A DNA stretch of 64,000 bases. Source: Bacillus sp. ISL-34 (GTDB taxonomy: Bacteria > Bacillota > Bacilli > Bacillales > DSM-1321). The notes beneath the pieces are model-generated. The model saw only the letters and a list, made by a program, of their open reading frames with translations. It had not been told where the DNA came from and made no database searches. The position numbers were made by a program, and so were the translations under genes. The stretch lies in the NCBI RefSeq assembly GCF_018613325.1, contig NZ_JAGGQJ010000023.1:248001-312000 (forward strand). The letters are read 5' to 3'. Below are positions 26,830 to 35,371 of the stretch, in pieces (position 1 is the first letter of the stretch; each line of letters opens with the position of its first letter).

Positions 26830-27418
26830 TTAGCTTGAACGAGGTCTTTTCCCGTCTGCTATAAGAAGGTTGATGCGATCTATGAGTTCAGGCAGTTCCT
26901 CGATCGTTTTGATGGTGAAGTCGGCACCGTTTTGCATAAAGGTGTCTGCCGTTTTAGAGATCAAATTTTGTTTGTCTCGTTCTGGTAAACTTGTATACTC
27001 ATCCAAACTCAATCCAATCTCAGAGCTTCCGACAATGATTCCGACCGACCATACTCCTGCATTCACTCCCTCTTACATATCGGAAATGGTATCGCCTACC
27101 TTCACTACCTTCCATGCTGCCGTTAACTTCAATTCTTCCACATTTCGATATATCATGTAAGGATAAGGCCTGCCAATCGAATGGGTTGCATCCGGGGTCA
27201 CATGGAAATCCGGCCGATACCCTTTTTTCATAGCATTTGCTACGACGACCTCCATCATTGTATCCGTTTTTAACCCGTTGTCGACCCAATCTTCAGGCCG
27301 CGATTTCTTAGCGCTTCCACCGTCTCGATAACCCCTGGAATGGGATCCGTATAATCTGCCAATGACATCATCAGTGCCTGTTCGAATTCAGCATATTCTG
27401 AAATCAACTGAAACGTTT
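26830..27418 (-). pseudogene. phnX: Phosphonoacetaldehyde hydrolase (phnX), decayed
   Basis: Pieces of PhnX in order on the minus strand: DYTDPIPGVIETVEALRNRG and LKIGSTTG, a frameshift near 27270, then YRPDFHVTPDATHSIGRPYP and VKVGDTISDM, an in-frame TAA at 27073-27075, then GVWSVGIIVGSSEIGLSLDE and NGADFTIKTIEELPELID. Roughly the first 80 residues, including the catalytic aspartate and the cap lysine, are missing. In working form it would split phosphonoacetaldehyde from 2-aminoethylphosphonate. At least three lesions make function impossible. Confidence 0.85.
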
Positions 27419-27509
27419 TTTAAAGAAAAAAGCTGTAATCAGGCTATTTTCATGGCTTTGACTCTGACTGGGTATCGGCAATTCCCATAAAGTTGAGCTA
27501 TGTATCCTA

Positions 27510-27982
27510 CTAAAAATTCCTTTCATGCTGAAGGAGCCATTCCTTTCTCCATAAGCCACCCGCATAACCAGTTAATTTCCCATTTGAACCTATTATTCGA
27601 TGACAAGGAATCACGATGCTTAACCTATTTCTGCCATTAGCGCTCCCTACTGCCCTAATGGCTTTTTCATTACCGATTGAAACAGCGATATCTTTATAGG
27701 AACCCGTGTTAGCGTACAGGATTCCTGTTAAAGCATTCCACACTTTTTTTGGAAGATGGTCCCTTCAAGTATATAAGGAAATGTAAATTCCCTGCGTTCA
27801 CCTTTGAAATACTCATCAAGCTGACTAAAGCACTCCACCAAAACCTTGGGCGTTTGATCTTGCATAATATTTATCTTCAAATCCCTTTCAGCGAATAGTA
27901 TGGAACAGATGGCCTCATTCGTTCCTGATATCTCGATAACTCCAATCGGCGATTCATAATCCAATTTATATAATTCACTCAT
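27510..27982 (-). pseudogene. adaB: Methylated-DNA-cysteine methyltransferase (adaB/ogt) with one frameshift
   Basis: Starting at the ATG at 27982 (GGAGGTCC upstream), the frame MSELYKLDYESPIGVIEISG runs to FQKK, then breaks in a run of seven A (plus strand T at 27744-27750). The other frame continues VWNALTGILYANTGSYKDIA and includes the active site IPCHRIIGSNGKLTGYAGG. Adding one A would restore a full-length enzyme of about 157 residues. A single homopolymer shift could be slippage, a phase-variable state or a sequencing error. The gene follows adaA as in B. subtilis. Confidence 0.8.
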
Positions 27983-28046
27983 ATAAGGACCTCCATAGTC
28001 AGGAGGCAGCAGATGCCTGCCTCCCACCCCATTTTCTTAATGTGGT

Positions 28047-28619
28047 TTACACTCGATTCTTAAGATTCATGTTGCGATATTCACTTGGAGAACAATTTTT
28101 CAAACGGCGAAATACCTTATAAAAGTTTGAAGGGCTTTGGAATCCAACTTCAAGGCAAATCTCAAGATTCGTTCGACTTGTGCTTGTTAGAAGATATGCC
28201 GCTTTATCCACTCTGATTTTTTCCAAATAGGAACGGGGAGTTTCTAATGTTTCCTTTTTAAATAACCGGTCCAGATAATAGGAACTTACACCGACATGAT
28301 TGGCAATATCCTTTAACTCGACTTTTTGTTTATACTGATTCACCAGAAAAGCGATGACATCTCTGACAAGTCCCATCCGCGGGGAATCATCAACTTCCGG
28401 CTGGCATCTTTTGCAAGCACGGAAACCATCCTTTTCGACTTCATCGATGTCATGATAGAATTTCACATTTATTTTTTTCGGTTTCCTTGACCTGCATGAA
28501 GGGCGGCAGTATATTTTAGTTGTCTTTACTGCCGTAAAAAATAATCCGTCATATTTAGGGTCGCAGGCAATGATCTTCTCCCACATTTCTTCAAAAGAAA
28601 GATTTATAGCAACAGCCAT
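28047..28619 (-). CDS. adaA: AdaA: methylphosphotriester-DNA methyltransferase and transcriptional activator
   Basis: About 190 residues from the ATG at 28619 (GGAGTATA upstream). The N-terminal Ada zinc domain holds the four cysteines (IYCRPSC ... ACKRC), where the first accepts the methyl group. The C-terminal AraC-type pair of helix-turn-helices reads VELKDIANHVGVSSYYLDRL and NLEICLEVGFQSPSNFYKVF. Methylation turns such proteins into activators of alkylation repair. adaB lies 64 bp downstream and the PEP-mutase-like gene 23 bp upstream, likely one operon. Confidence 0.92.
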   Translation of the reverse strand: MAVAINLSFEEMWEKIIACDPKYDGLFFTAVKTTKIYCRPSCRSRKPKKINVKFYHDIDEVEKDGFRACKRCQPEVDDSPRMGLVRDVIAFLVNQYKQKVELKDIANHVGVSSYYLDRLFKKETLETPRSYLEKIRVDKAAYLLTSTSRTNLEICLEVGFQSPSNFYKVFRRLKNCSPSEYRNMNLKNRV

Positions 28620-28642
28620 TATACTCCGCATCCTTTCAGGTT

Positions 28643-29413
28643 TTAGTTCCCATATAAATGTGAGGTGTCATTTAGCTCTACTATTCGTGATGTATCTTGT
28701 TCTAATAAAGCAATGACTTTATCGGATAGGGCATTTCCGAAACTGAAGCGTTTCACGCCTAATGCTTCAAGCTCCTTACCATTCGTTAATCCAGGCAAAG
28801 ATAAAACATTAAGGGGAGCACGTATATTCAAAATGATTTCCTTTATTTCATCATAGTTCGTTAATCCAGGGATGAATATTCCGCTGACTCCACTCTCCAC
28901 GTAAGCTTTTGCCCGCTTTACAGTTTCCGGGAAAGGATTTTCTTTTTGAAAATAAGTATCTGTTCTAGCATTGATGTAAAAATCTTCATACCCATTATAA
29001 TCCAACGCTTCTCTTATTTTTAAAAGTAGGCCGCAGTGTTGAGATATATCTCTTAGCCCTTTTTGTTTTTTGATCGAATCCTCAATATTGATCCCGGCTA
29101 CACCGACGTCTGCCGTCCTTAACACATTATCGACAATCTTTTCCGCGGTTTCACCATAGCCTGCTTCAATGTCCGCAGTGACGGGAATTTTCACATTATC
29201 CGCAATTAGTTTAATGATACCTAAATGTCTTTCAAAATCAATCAATTCGCCATCAGAATAACCCAGGGAGTTGGCAATTCCACAGCTTGTCGTTCCAATC
29301 GCCTTGAATCCTGATTTCTCGAGGATCAAGGCCGATAATAGATCCCAGGCGTTCCCCAATATCAACAGGTCCTTAGAAAAGTGTAATTCATTGAATTCCT
29401 TAATGTTATTCAT
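28643..29413 (-). CDS. PEP mutase/isocitrate lyase superfamily protein
   Basis: 256 residues, TIM barrel. Motifs: NAWDLLSALILEKSGFKAIG near the start, the metal-site strand VTADIEAGYG, and GINIEDSIKKQKG. The catalytic KKCGH-type loop of isocitrate lyase is absent, and the residues typical of phosphonate-forming PEP mutase are not evident. This subgroup (oxaloacetate decarboxylase/C-C lyase-like) has no settled function and often accompanies ada genes in Bacillus. A BCAA- or methylcitrate-type role is possible, but I would not assign one. Confidence 0.8.
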   Translation of the reverse strand: MNNIKEFNELHFSKDLLILGNAWDLLSALILEKSGFKAIGTTSCGIANSLGYSDGELIDFERHLGIIKLIADNVKIPVTADIEAGYGETAEKIVDNVLRTADVGVAGINIEDSIKKQKGLRDISQHCGLLLKIREALDYNGYEDFYINARTDTYFQKENPFPETVKRAKAYVESGVSGIFIPGLTNYDEIKEIILNIRAPLNVLSLPGLTNGKELEALGVKRFSFGNALSDKVIALLEQDTSRIVELNDTSHLYGN

Positions 29414-29544
29414 TATATTTGCTCCTAAAATTTATTTGTCCTCATTTTAACAATCAACCCAGCTCCAAATCGTCCTCATTCTTGCTCTTATGGTCCATTC
29501 AGACAATGGTTATGCTGGATTCCATTCAACGGTTGCGGACAAAT

Positions 29545-29577
29545 AAAAAAAATGCCCTTTCATACCAAGGGCATTTT
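29545..29577 (-). terminator. Terminator of the 116-residue gene
   Basis: AAATGCCCTT pairs with AAGGGCATTT around a 7-nt loop; the minus strand then runs into T. Confidence 0.8.
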
Positions 29578-29591
29578 CAGAATCCAATTTA

Positions 29592-29942
29592 TTAATTTAC
29601 GAAAAGGTATAACTTTCTATGATATTCCACAAATGCCTGCTGGTCCTTTTCCGTGTAGTCCATCCACTTCACTTTTTTGCATCTTTCCTCTAATCTCTCA
29701 TTCAGTTCATCTTCTATTTCACTCATGAAACGAATGATTTCCCCATAAGGCATATTGAAATGACGGGATGCGAGCCGGGGCGGAGAATGCTTTACCAGCA
29801 ATCTCATGAATTGATCAACCGTGTCCGCCTTCGATGCAAGATAATCTTCTTCGTTCACGATGAATTCATACACTTGTTTTTTCACGCCAGAAAGTCTGGT
29901 CACTTCGTCGCGCAATAAAAACTCCATTAATCTTTCGTTCAT
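29592..29942 (-). CDS. Conserved-looking hypothetical protein
   Basis: 116 residues, helical and charged (VKKQVYEFIVNEEDYLASKA, then FMSEIEDELNERLEERCKKV). A helix-turn-helix-like segment, LASRHFNMPYGEIIRFMSEI, suggests DNA binding similar to sporulation or stress regulators, but I do not recognise the family. It has its own terminator. An orphan Zur-box-like site lies 125 bp upstream. Confidence 0.6.
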   Translation of the reverse strand: MNERLMEFLLRDEVTRLSGVKKQVYEFIVNEEDYLASKADTVDQFMRLLVKHSPPRLASRHFNMPYGEIIRFMSEIEDELNERLEERCKKVKWMDYTEKDQQAFVEYHRKLYLFVN

Positions 29943-30483
29943 ATGGCTCTACCTCGAATTGGTTTATATTTAAATCCTTTTAGATATGTATGAAAAGACT
30001 ATACTGCCCGATACCTCATTATGACATCGTAACTGCATGCCATCAAGCAATTCCTCACCATGACATAAAGCGTAATAATTACGATTTAAGACCCTTAAGT
30101 AAAATAACATGTATATGGCTTAAAAGTCAACGTTCATGTTGTGTGACATTTCGAATCCGAAATGAATATTAAGCGTCCTGTATTGGCAAAAATATGATCA
30201 TGAACAAATGGAACAACTCTTTATTAATTTTGTATATGTATAGAGAATAATTTTGTTAAAATTTGATATAATAAATGTAATATTTAGTCAATTAGTATCT
30301 TTTCCTAGAATTTGCTTTTGCAAAGGGGTAGAATGAAGCTAATGACATCTTATTTTTTCTGAATGTTTCCGAGGAGTTATAGGGTGGGTATAGCAAGTAC
30401 ATAGTGACAGCTGAAATGCTGTCCGACATATCGGTTGTTTTCATTTGTTCAGAATAACAATGAAAAGAATAAGGAGTGATTTT
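29943..30483. other. Gene-poor stretch with an orphan Zur-box-like site
   Basis: No gene that I can support. The region separates two divergent genes and is AT-rich. It holds the palindrome at 30067-30087 and, nearer ytzE, a TATAAT (about 30267-30272) that may be part of a promoter. Confidence 0.5.
30067..30087. promoter_or_regulatory. Zur-box-like palindrome without an evident target
   Basis: AAAGCGTAAT-A-ATTACGATTT differs from the perfect B. subtilis Zur palindrome in one position. It is closer to consensus than the site before ycgR, yet no zinc-related gene follows on either strand. Confidence 0.6.
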
Positions 30484-30705
30484 TTGAAACCTTCAACAAA
30501 TCGCATGTTAACCCGTATTAAATCCGTTTATATGTTCATTAGTAATAACGGTACGGTTTCTACTCAAGAGCTTGTAGAAGAATTTGGCATCACTCCTCGA
30601 ACTGTGCAGCGCGATTTAAATGTCTTAGCATACAATGACCTTGTTCAAAGCCCAAGCCGAGGCCTTTGGACGACAACAAGTAAAAAGGTGAAGATGTCAT
30701 CGTAA
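30484..30705 (+). CDS. ytzE: Small DeoR-type HTH protein, YtzE-like
   Basis: 73 residues from the TTG at 30484, after AAGGAGTG. Nearly all of it is a DeoR winged helix: MLTRIKSVYMFISNNGTVST then EEFGITPRTVQRDLNVLAYN. There is no effector domain, so it may act as a simple DNA-binding module. The order with ytzG, ytgP and ytfP matches B. subtilis, which supports the name. A terminator follows. Confidence 0.85.
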   Translation: MKPSTNRMLTRIKSVYMFISNNGTVSTQELVEEFGITPRTVQRDLNVLAYNDLVQSPSRGLWTTTSKKVKMSS

Positions 30706-30747
30706 AAAGAACGACCACCCGAACAAGATCGATATGTAAAATACTTT

Positions 30748-30778
30748 GAGACGGACAATTTTGTCCGCCTCATTTTTT
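30748..30778 (+). terminator. Terminator of ytzE
   Basis: GAGACGGACA pairs with TGTCCGCCTC (one G-U type mismatch), followed by six T. Confidence 0.75.
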
Positions 30779-30789
30779 GTGTCCAAAAA

Positions 30790-31512
30790 TCATTCAGTCG
30801 GTTGGCCCGCCTTTAACTGTTCAAGCTCCTCCGCAGTCAATTCACGGTATTCACCAAGCTCAAGTTCCTCATCAAGCTGTAAACTCCCCATGGAAAGACG
30901 CTTTAAGTAGACGACACGTTTGCCAACGGCCTCAAACATCCGCTTCACCTGATGGAACTTTCCTTCCATGATAGTCAGCTCGATATCCGATGTGAGACCT
31001 GATTTTAAAATGTTCAATTCACCTGGTTTTGTTTCGTATCCATCATCCAAGGTCACGCCGTTGCGGAATGCCTCGATATCCCGCTCCGTCACTTCGCCAT
31101 CAATGACCGCAAAATATGTTTTAGGGACATGTTTCTTCGGGGAAAGCAGTTGGTGGGCAAGCTTTCCGTCATTCGTGATCAGCAATAAACCTTCTGTGTC
31201 CTTATCAAGACGGCCTACAGGAAATGGCTCGAATACCGAATCTTCCGGCTCCAAGATATCGATGACCGTTTCTTGGTAGTTATCTTCCGTTGCCGATAAT
31301 ACGCCTGGCGGTTTATTCATCATTAAATATATGAATTCCCTGTATTCAACCCGTTCACCATGAACCGTCACGATTTCCGTATCAGGATCCACTTGTTCTT
31401 TCGGGTCCTTCAGCAGCCTTTCATTGACCTTGACGGCGCCGGATTTCAGGAGCTTTTTCACTTCTTTCCTGCTGCCATAACCGATATTGGATAAAATCTT
31501 ATCTATTCTCAT
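30790..31512 (-). CDS. ytzG: RsuA-family 16S rRNA pseudouridine synthase, YtzG-like
   Basis: 240 residues: an N-terminal S4 RNA-binding domain (MRIDKILSNIGYGSRKEVKK) and a pseudouridine synthase domain with the catalytic aspartate in PVGRLDKDTEGLLL. Further motifs: MMNKPPGVLSATED, GKFHQVKRMFEAVG. It isomerises a uridine in ribosomal RNA. AGGAGGACACG precedes the ATG. The flippase gene ytgP is upstream on the same strand with a 124-bp gap. Confidence 0.93.
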   Translation of the reverse strand: MRIDKILSNIGYGSRKEVKKLLKSGAVKVNERLLKDPKEQVDPDTEIVTVHGERVEYREFIYLMMNKPPGVLSATEDNYQETVIDILEPEDSVFEPFPVGRLDKDTEGLLLITNDGKLAHQLLSPKKHVPKTYFAVIDGEVTERDIEAFRNGVTLDDGYETKPGELNILKSGLTSDIELTIMEGKFHQVKRMFEAVGKRVVYLKRLSMGSLQLDEELELGEYRELTAEELEQLKAGQPTE

Positions 31513-31539
31513 CGTGTCCTCCTAAAGCCTTTTTCAGTA

Positions 31540-31572
31540 AAAAGCCTTGCCCACTTTAATGACAGGCAAGAC
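31540..31572 (-). terminator. Weak hairpin after ytgP
   Basis: CTTGCC pairs with GGCAAG; the minus strand then has a T tract. Short stem, so termination may be partial and ytzG could be co-transcribed. Confidence 0.4.
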
Positions 31573-31636
31573 CAATATATCTTTAATCTGGGGATTCACC
31601 ATTCAATACCCTTTTTCTTACACATCAAACTTCAGC

Positions 31637-33238
31637 TTATAATCCCAATTTAGCTTTTAACCGATCGATCCTGGCACCGAACAAACGATGGGCGAGTTTG
31701 CTTTTCAAGGAAAGCGCCGCATAAATGAGCGCTCCAAAAATTGCACAAACGGCCACGATCAAAATCGCCTGGAAGCGCCCTTCCGTTGTAAGCCACAGCG
31801 ATAATAAACTGTTCATGCCCCATGCAGCCAGTCCCATTATCATTGAAAAAACAGTGATCAAAACAGATCTTCTGATGGTAAGGCCGTAACGATATCCAGT
31901 AAAGTAGGTAATGACATACAAATTCAGCAGCACAGCAGCCAAGTAGCCGAATGCCGTGGCATAAACGGATCCTTCCGTTTCAAACAACTTGATCATCGGG
32001 ATATTCAAGCTCAATTTGATTAAAAAGCCAACAAGCAGGCTTAGCACCGTATATTTTTGCTGATTGATGCCTTGTAAAATGGCCGCCGAAACGGAAAAAA
32101 GAGCAAATAAGATTGAAACGGGCGCATATGCCTTCAGGACACTGATTCCAAGTGGATCATGGCTGTAAAAGGCACTATATATTGGATCGGCTAGTACCGA
32201 CATGCCAACGACCGCTGGAATCGTAATGAACAACAAAATTTGGAAGGCTTGGTTAAGCTGGCGGTTTAACTCTTCCGAATTCTCGCTTACATATGCCTTC
32301 GTCACCGAGGGAAGCAGCGCCATCGAAAACCCGGTCGCAAGCGTCATCGGAATCAAGACAAGCTTCTGGGCATATACATTCAACACCCCAAGGGCATCTT
32401 CCGCGACATGCTGCAACCCGATGGACGACATCGCCTTATTGAAAGACAATAAGTCCGCAAACTGAAACATTGGCATCGCGATTCCTACGAATATGAAAGG
32501 AATTGACGAAAGAAATATTTCTTTATAGATCTCCTTCAGGGAAATTTCCATCGTCCCCCGGTCTTTCTTCATCAAGCTGTCCAAATAGGGTTTTTGTTTT
32601 TTCCAATACCAAAATAACACAACTAAACCGCCGACAGCCCCGACCGTGGCTGCAAATGTAGCTATTTGGATGGCTCTCACTAACTCACCATCAAGGACAT
32701 TCAATACAACATACACACCAGCCAGAAGGAACACGATGCGGACAATTTGTTCGATAACCTGAGATATGGCCGTTGGTTCCATCGCTTCATGACCTTGAAA
32801 GAAGCCGCGGATGATACTCATGAACGGTACAAAAACCAAGGCGAAGCTGACCGCCCGTATGATCTCCGTGACATCCCCGACATCTTCCTTTTTGACTCCA
32901 AAGACTTCAGTAAACAGCGGGGCCATCGTATAGAGAATCAAAAAAGCGAGAAAACCGGTGATTACCATTAACTTCAGGCTTGATTTAAATAACTTCTCAC
33001 CGACGGCGTACTCCTCGAGCGCATTATACTTCGAAATGAATTTAGAAACAGCAAGCGGCATGCCTGCCGTTGCAAAGCTAATGAAAATGGTATATGGAAC
33101 GTACCCATATTGATAGAGGGTAGCCCCTTTATTCCCAACCATATGTTCAAATGGGATGACGTAAAATAAACCAAGAACCTTGGAAATGATCGCTCCCAGC
33201 GTTAATATAAAAGCCCCTTTTAAAAACTTAGATGACAT
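31637..33238 (-). CDS. ytgP: MATE/MviN-like polysaccharide flippase YtgP
   Basis: 533 residues with about fourteen membrane helices, polysaccharide-exporter (MOP) superfamily, opening FLKGAFILTLGAIISKVLGL. YtgP (also called MurJ-Bs) was proposed to flip lipid II in B. subtilis, with Amj as alternative, while related SpoVB acts in sporulation; the sequence fits the YtgP branch and its gene order (next to ytfP and ytzG). The C-terminus ends with a basic cytoplasmic tail (ARIDRLKAKLGL). Confidence 0.9.
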   Translation of the reverse strand: MSSKFLKGAFILTLGAIISKVLGLFYVIPFEHMVGNKGATLYQYGYVPYTIFISFATAGMPLAVSKFISKYNALEEYAVGEKLFKSSLKLMVITGFLAFLILYTMAPLFTEVFGVKKEDVGDVTEIIRAVSFALVFVPFMSIIRGFFQGHEAMEPTAISQVIEQIVRIVFLLAGVYVVLNVLDGELVRAIQIATFAATVGAVGGLVVLFWYWKKQKPYLDSLMKKDRGTMEISLKEIYKEIFLSSIPFIFVGIAMPMFQFADLLSFNKAMSSIGLQHVAEDALGVLNVYAQKLVLIPMTLATGFSMALLPSVTKAYVSENSEELNRQLNQAFQILLFITIPAVVGMSVLADPIYSAFYSHDPLGISVLKAYAPVSILFALFSVSAAILQGINQQKYTVLSLLVGFLIKLSLNIPMIKLFETEGSVYATAFGYLAAVLLNLYVITYFTGYRYGLTIRRSVLITVFSMIMGLAAWGMNSLLSLWLTTEGRFQAILIVAVCAIFGALIYAALSLKSKLAHRLFGARIDRLKAKLGL

Positions 33239-33443
33239 CTAATCCCTTCCTGCCTCTGTCAGTTACGTTTCACACGCTCTTTATCTTATCATATTAAAGT
33301 ATTTTTTCTATAGAAAACTACACTCAAGTTTATCGTTTTCGAAGATAATACACAAACAAATAATTCCTTTTTTTCTACATTCGCAATCTGACGGGCTCTT
33401 GCTATATAATGAAGGGACTGAAAATGATAAAGTGGTGATCAAT

Positions 33444-34709
33444 TTGAAATATGATGTAGTGGTAATTGGCGGCGGTCCTTCCGGATTGATGGCAGCGATA
33501 GCAGCCGGGGAAAAAGGTGCCCATGTATTGTTAGTGGATAAAGGCGAGAAGCTGGGAAGGAAACTTGCCATCTCCGGCGGCGGACGCTGCAACGTGACGA
33601 ACAGGCTCTCAATCGATGAAATCATTCAGCATATCCCTGGAAACGGGCGATTTCTATACAGTGCTTTCTCAGAGTTCAATAATGAAGACATTATTCAATT
33701 CTTTGAAAAATTGGGCGTGGCCCTAAAAGAAGAGGACCATGGCCGGATGTTCCCTGTCAACGATAAAGCGCAAAGTGTCGTGGATGCCCTGCTTACGCGC
33801 CTGTCGAACTTAAAAGTGACGATCTTTAAGAACTCTCCAGTTGCGGAAGTTCTCTATGAACATGAAAAAACAAGCGGTGTCCTGTTAAAAGATGGACAGA
33901 CGATTGATACAGATGCAGTCGTGATCGCAGTCGGCGGGAAATCGGTTCCACACACCGGTTCAACCGGCGACGGCTACGCATGGGCTAAAAAGGCGGGGCA
34001 TACGATTACCGAACTGTTCCCAACTGAAGTTCCCGTACTTAGCCATGAAACGTTCATTAAAGATCGAACACTTCAAGGCCTCGCACTTCGCGATGTTTCA
34101 TTGAGTGTCCTCAACCCAAAAGGCAAGGCCCTGATCACACACCGAATGGATATGCTTTTCACCCATTTTGGCGTCTCCGGTCCTGCTGTTCTAAGGTGCA
34201 GCCAATTCGTCGTGAAAGCGATGAAAAAATGGAACCTATCGGAAGTGACAATGAAACTCGATGCCTTGCCGGACCGAAATAAGGAAGAGGTCTTTCAAGA
34301 CATCATGAAAGAAATCAAAGCCGAACCGAAAAAAGCCATAAAAAATACCTTAAAAGGTTTAGTTCCGGAACGATACCTTCACTTCCTGCTTGAGCGAAGC
34401 GGCATTGACCTTCAAGAACAAGGAGCGACGATATCAAATGAAAAAATCCGCCGCTTTGCAGAACTATGCAAGGACTTCCAATTCGGAGTACACGGCACCC
34501 AGCCGCTAGAAAAAGCCTTCGTCACGGGCGGCGGCGTATCCGTCAAAGAAATACATCCAAAAGAAATGGCATCCAAACTAATGGACGGACTGTATTTCTG
34601 CGGTGAAATTCTGGATATACACGGATACACAGGCGGCTATAACATCACATCGGCATTAGTAACCGGAAGACTCGCCGGAATGAATGCTGCCATGTATGCC
34701 CGTTCATAA
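33444..34709 (+). CDS. ytfP: FAD-dependent oxidoreductase YtfP (HI0933 family)
   Basis: 421 residues from the TTG at 33444 (GGTGAT upstream), giving the usual start [20 protein letters not shown]. The FAD-binding Rossmann fold is followed by [11 protein letters not shown], and the C-terminus has the second FAD contact ([20 protein letters not shown]). The function of the HI0933/YtfP group is not well defined; it may be a flavin-dependent reductase, possibly related to tRNA or wobble-base chemistry in some reports. A long terminator follows. Confidence 0.9.
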   Translation: MKYDVVVIGGGPSGLMAAIAAGEKGAHVLLVDKGEKLGRKLAISGGGRCNVTNRLSIDEIIQHIPGNGRFLYSAFSEFNNEDIIQFFEKLGVALKEEDHGRMFPVNDKAQSVVDALLTRLSNLKVTIFKNSPVAEVLYEHEKTSGVLLKDGQTIDTDAVVIAVGGKSVPHTGSTGDGYAWAKKAGHTITELFPTEVPVLSHETFIKDRTLQGLALRDVSLSVLNPKGKALITHRMDMLFTHFGVSGPAVLRCSQFVVKAMKKWNLSEVTMKLDALPDRNKEEVFQDIMKEIKAEPKKAIKNTLKGLVPERYLHFLLERSGIDLQEQGATISNEKIRRFAELCKDFQFGVHGTQPLEKAFVTGGGVSVKEIHPKEMASKLMDGLYFCGEILDIHGYTGGYNITSALVTGRLAGMNAAMYARS

Positions 34710-34713
34710 TTCC

Positions 34714-34749
34714 TAAAAGAGGCTGATCCGCTTGGATCAGCCTCTTTTA
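34714..34749 (+). terminator. Terminator of ytfP
   Basis: A perfect 16-bp stem (TAAAAGAGGCTGATCC and its complement) with a GCTT loop. Confidence 0.9.
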
Positions 34750-34834
34750 GATGCGATTTGGTAAGCCTATACATCCATTCGGTGTTTGTTTAGCTTTGAT
34801 TCTGGCGTAGGTGCCGTTAAAGCCGTCACCGTGA

Positions 34835-35002
34835 TCTTTTCGTCCCCCGGAGCCGTTTTTTCTGCCTTCACCGGACTTTATTCGGCCGTCCATGCACTTT
34901 TTTCGACCTTCACCGCAGTTTATTCGACCGTCCATGCACTTTTTTCGACCTTCACCGCAGTTTATTCGACCGTCCACCCTGTTTTTTCGAATTTTTTTTC
35001 AT
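34835..35002. repeat. 21-bp tandem array between ytfP and the ATL gene (about 8 units)
   Basis: Units start at 34835, 34856, 34877, 34898, 34919, 34940, 34961 and 34982. Two kinds alternate: TTTATTCGACCGTCCATGCAC and TTTTTTCGACCTTCACCGCAG, a 42-bp super-period; the outer units are degenerate. The period and alternation match the arrays at 16170 and 49405, though the sequence is different. Reading it as protein gives a 7-residue repeat, which I consider chance. Confidence 0.9.
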
Positions 35003-35037
35003 CCGCACCCGCGCTGCCTCTTTTATCCGCTTTCATT

Positions 35038-35352
35038 TTAAAATATTTCTGGATGATGGCGAAATGCTTCGAGGTCAATGGTATTCCGTTTCGTGAACGT
35101 GACGCCTTCACTCTCGAGCATCGCCTTCTGGTGTTCTGCGGCGCCCTCCGCTTTTATGCCGATTTCGCCTTTGGAATTGATTACCCGGTGCCAAGGAAGG
35201 TCATGTTTTTTGCTGCTTGAATGAAGGATCCTTACGACCTGCCTTGCACCGCGCGGACTTCCGGCAAGCTGTCCAATTTGACCATATGTCATCACTTTAC
35301 CGTAAGGGATTTGTTGTATGATATAAATTACCCGTTCAGTAAAACTTTCCAA
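35038..35352 (-). CDS. Alkyltransferase-like protein (ATL)
   Basis: 104 residues, the DNA-binding half of the O6-alkylguanine transferase fold. The active-site motif is PWHRV (residues near 53), with tryptophan in place of the alkyl-accepting cysteine of PCHRV. The helix-turn-helix TYGQIGQLAGSPRGARQVVR and the arginine finger are kept. Such ATL proteins bind O6-alkylguanine and hand it to nucleotide excision repair. It lies downstream of a MEDS-domain gene on the same strand. Confidence 0.9.
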   Translation of the reverse strand: MESFTERVIYIIQQIPYGKVMTYGQIGQLAGSPRGARQVVRILHSSSKKHDLPWHRVINSKGEIGIKAEGAAEHQKAMLESEGVTFTKRNTIDLEAFRHHPEIF

Positions 35353-35371
35353 ATAACCCGCCCCTTTTATT

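Noticed and set aside
28643-29413. Phosphonate biosynthesis by a PEP mutase
   Set aside because: No Ppd or other phosphonate biosynthesis gene nearby and the mutase-specific residues are not evident; context is alkylation repair.
29990-30172. 60-residue ORF over the orphan Zur-like site
   Set aside because: No ribosome site, improbable composition, and it covers the palindrome itself; no similarity to zinc-independent ribosomal proteins.
34747-34977. ORF with a 7-residue repeat (MDGRINC/GEGRKKC) across the 34.8-kb array
   Set aside because: The peptide repeat follows automatically from 21-bp DNA repeats; no ribosome site, it crosses the ytfP terminator, and outer units are degenerate.
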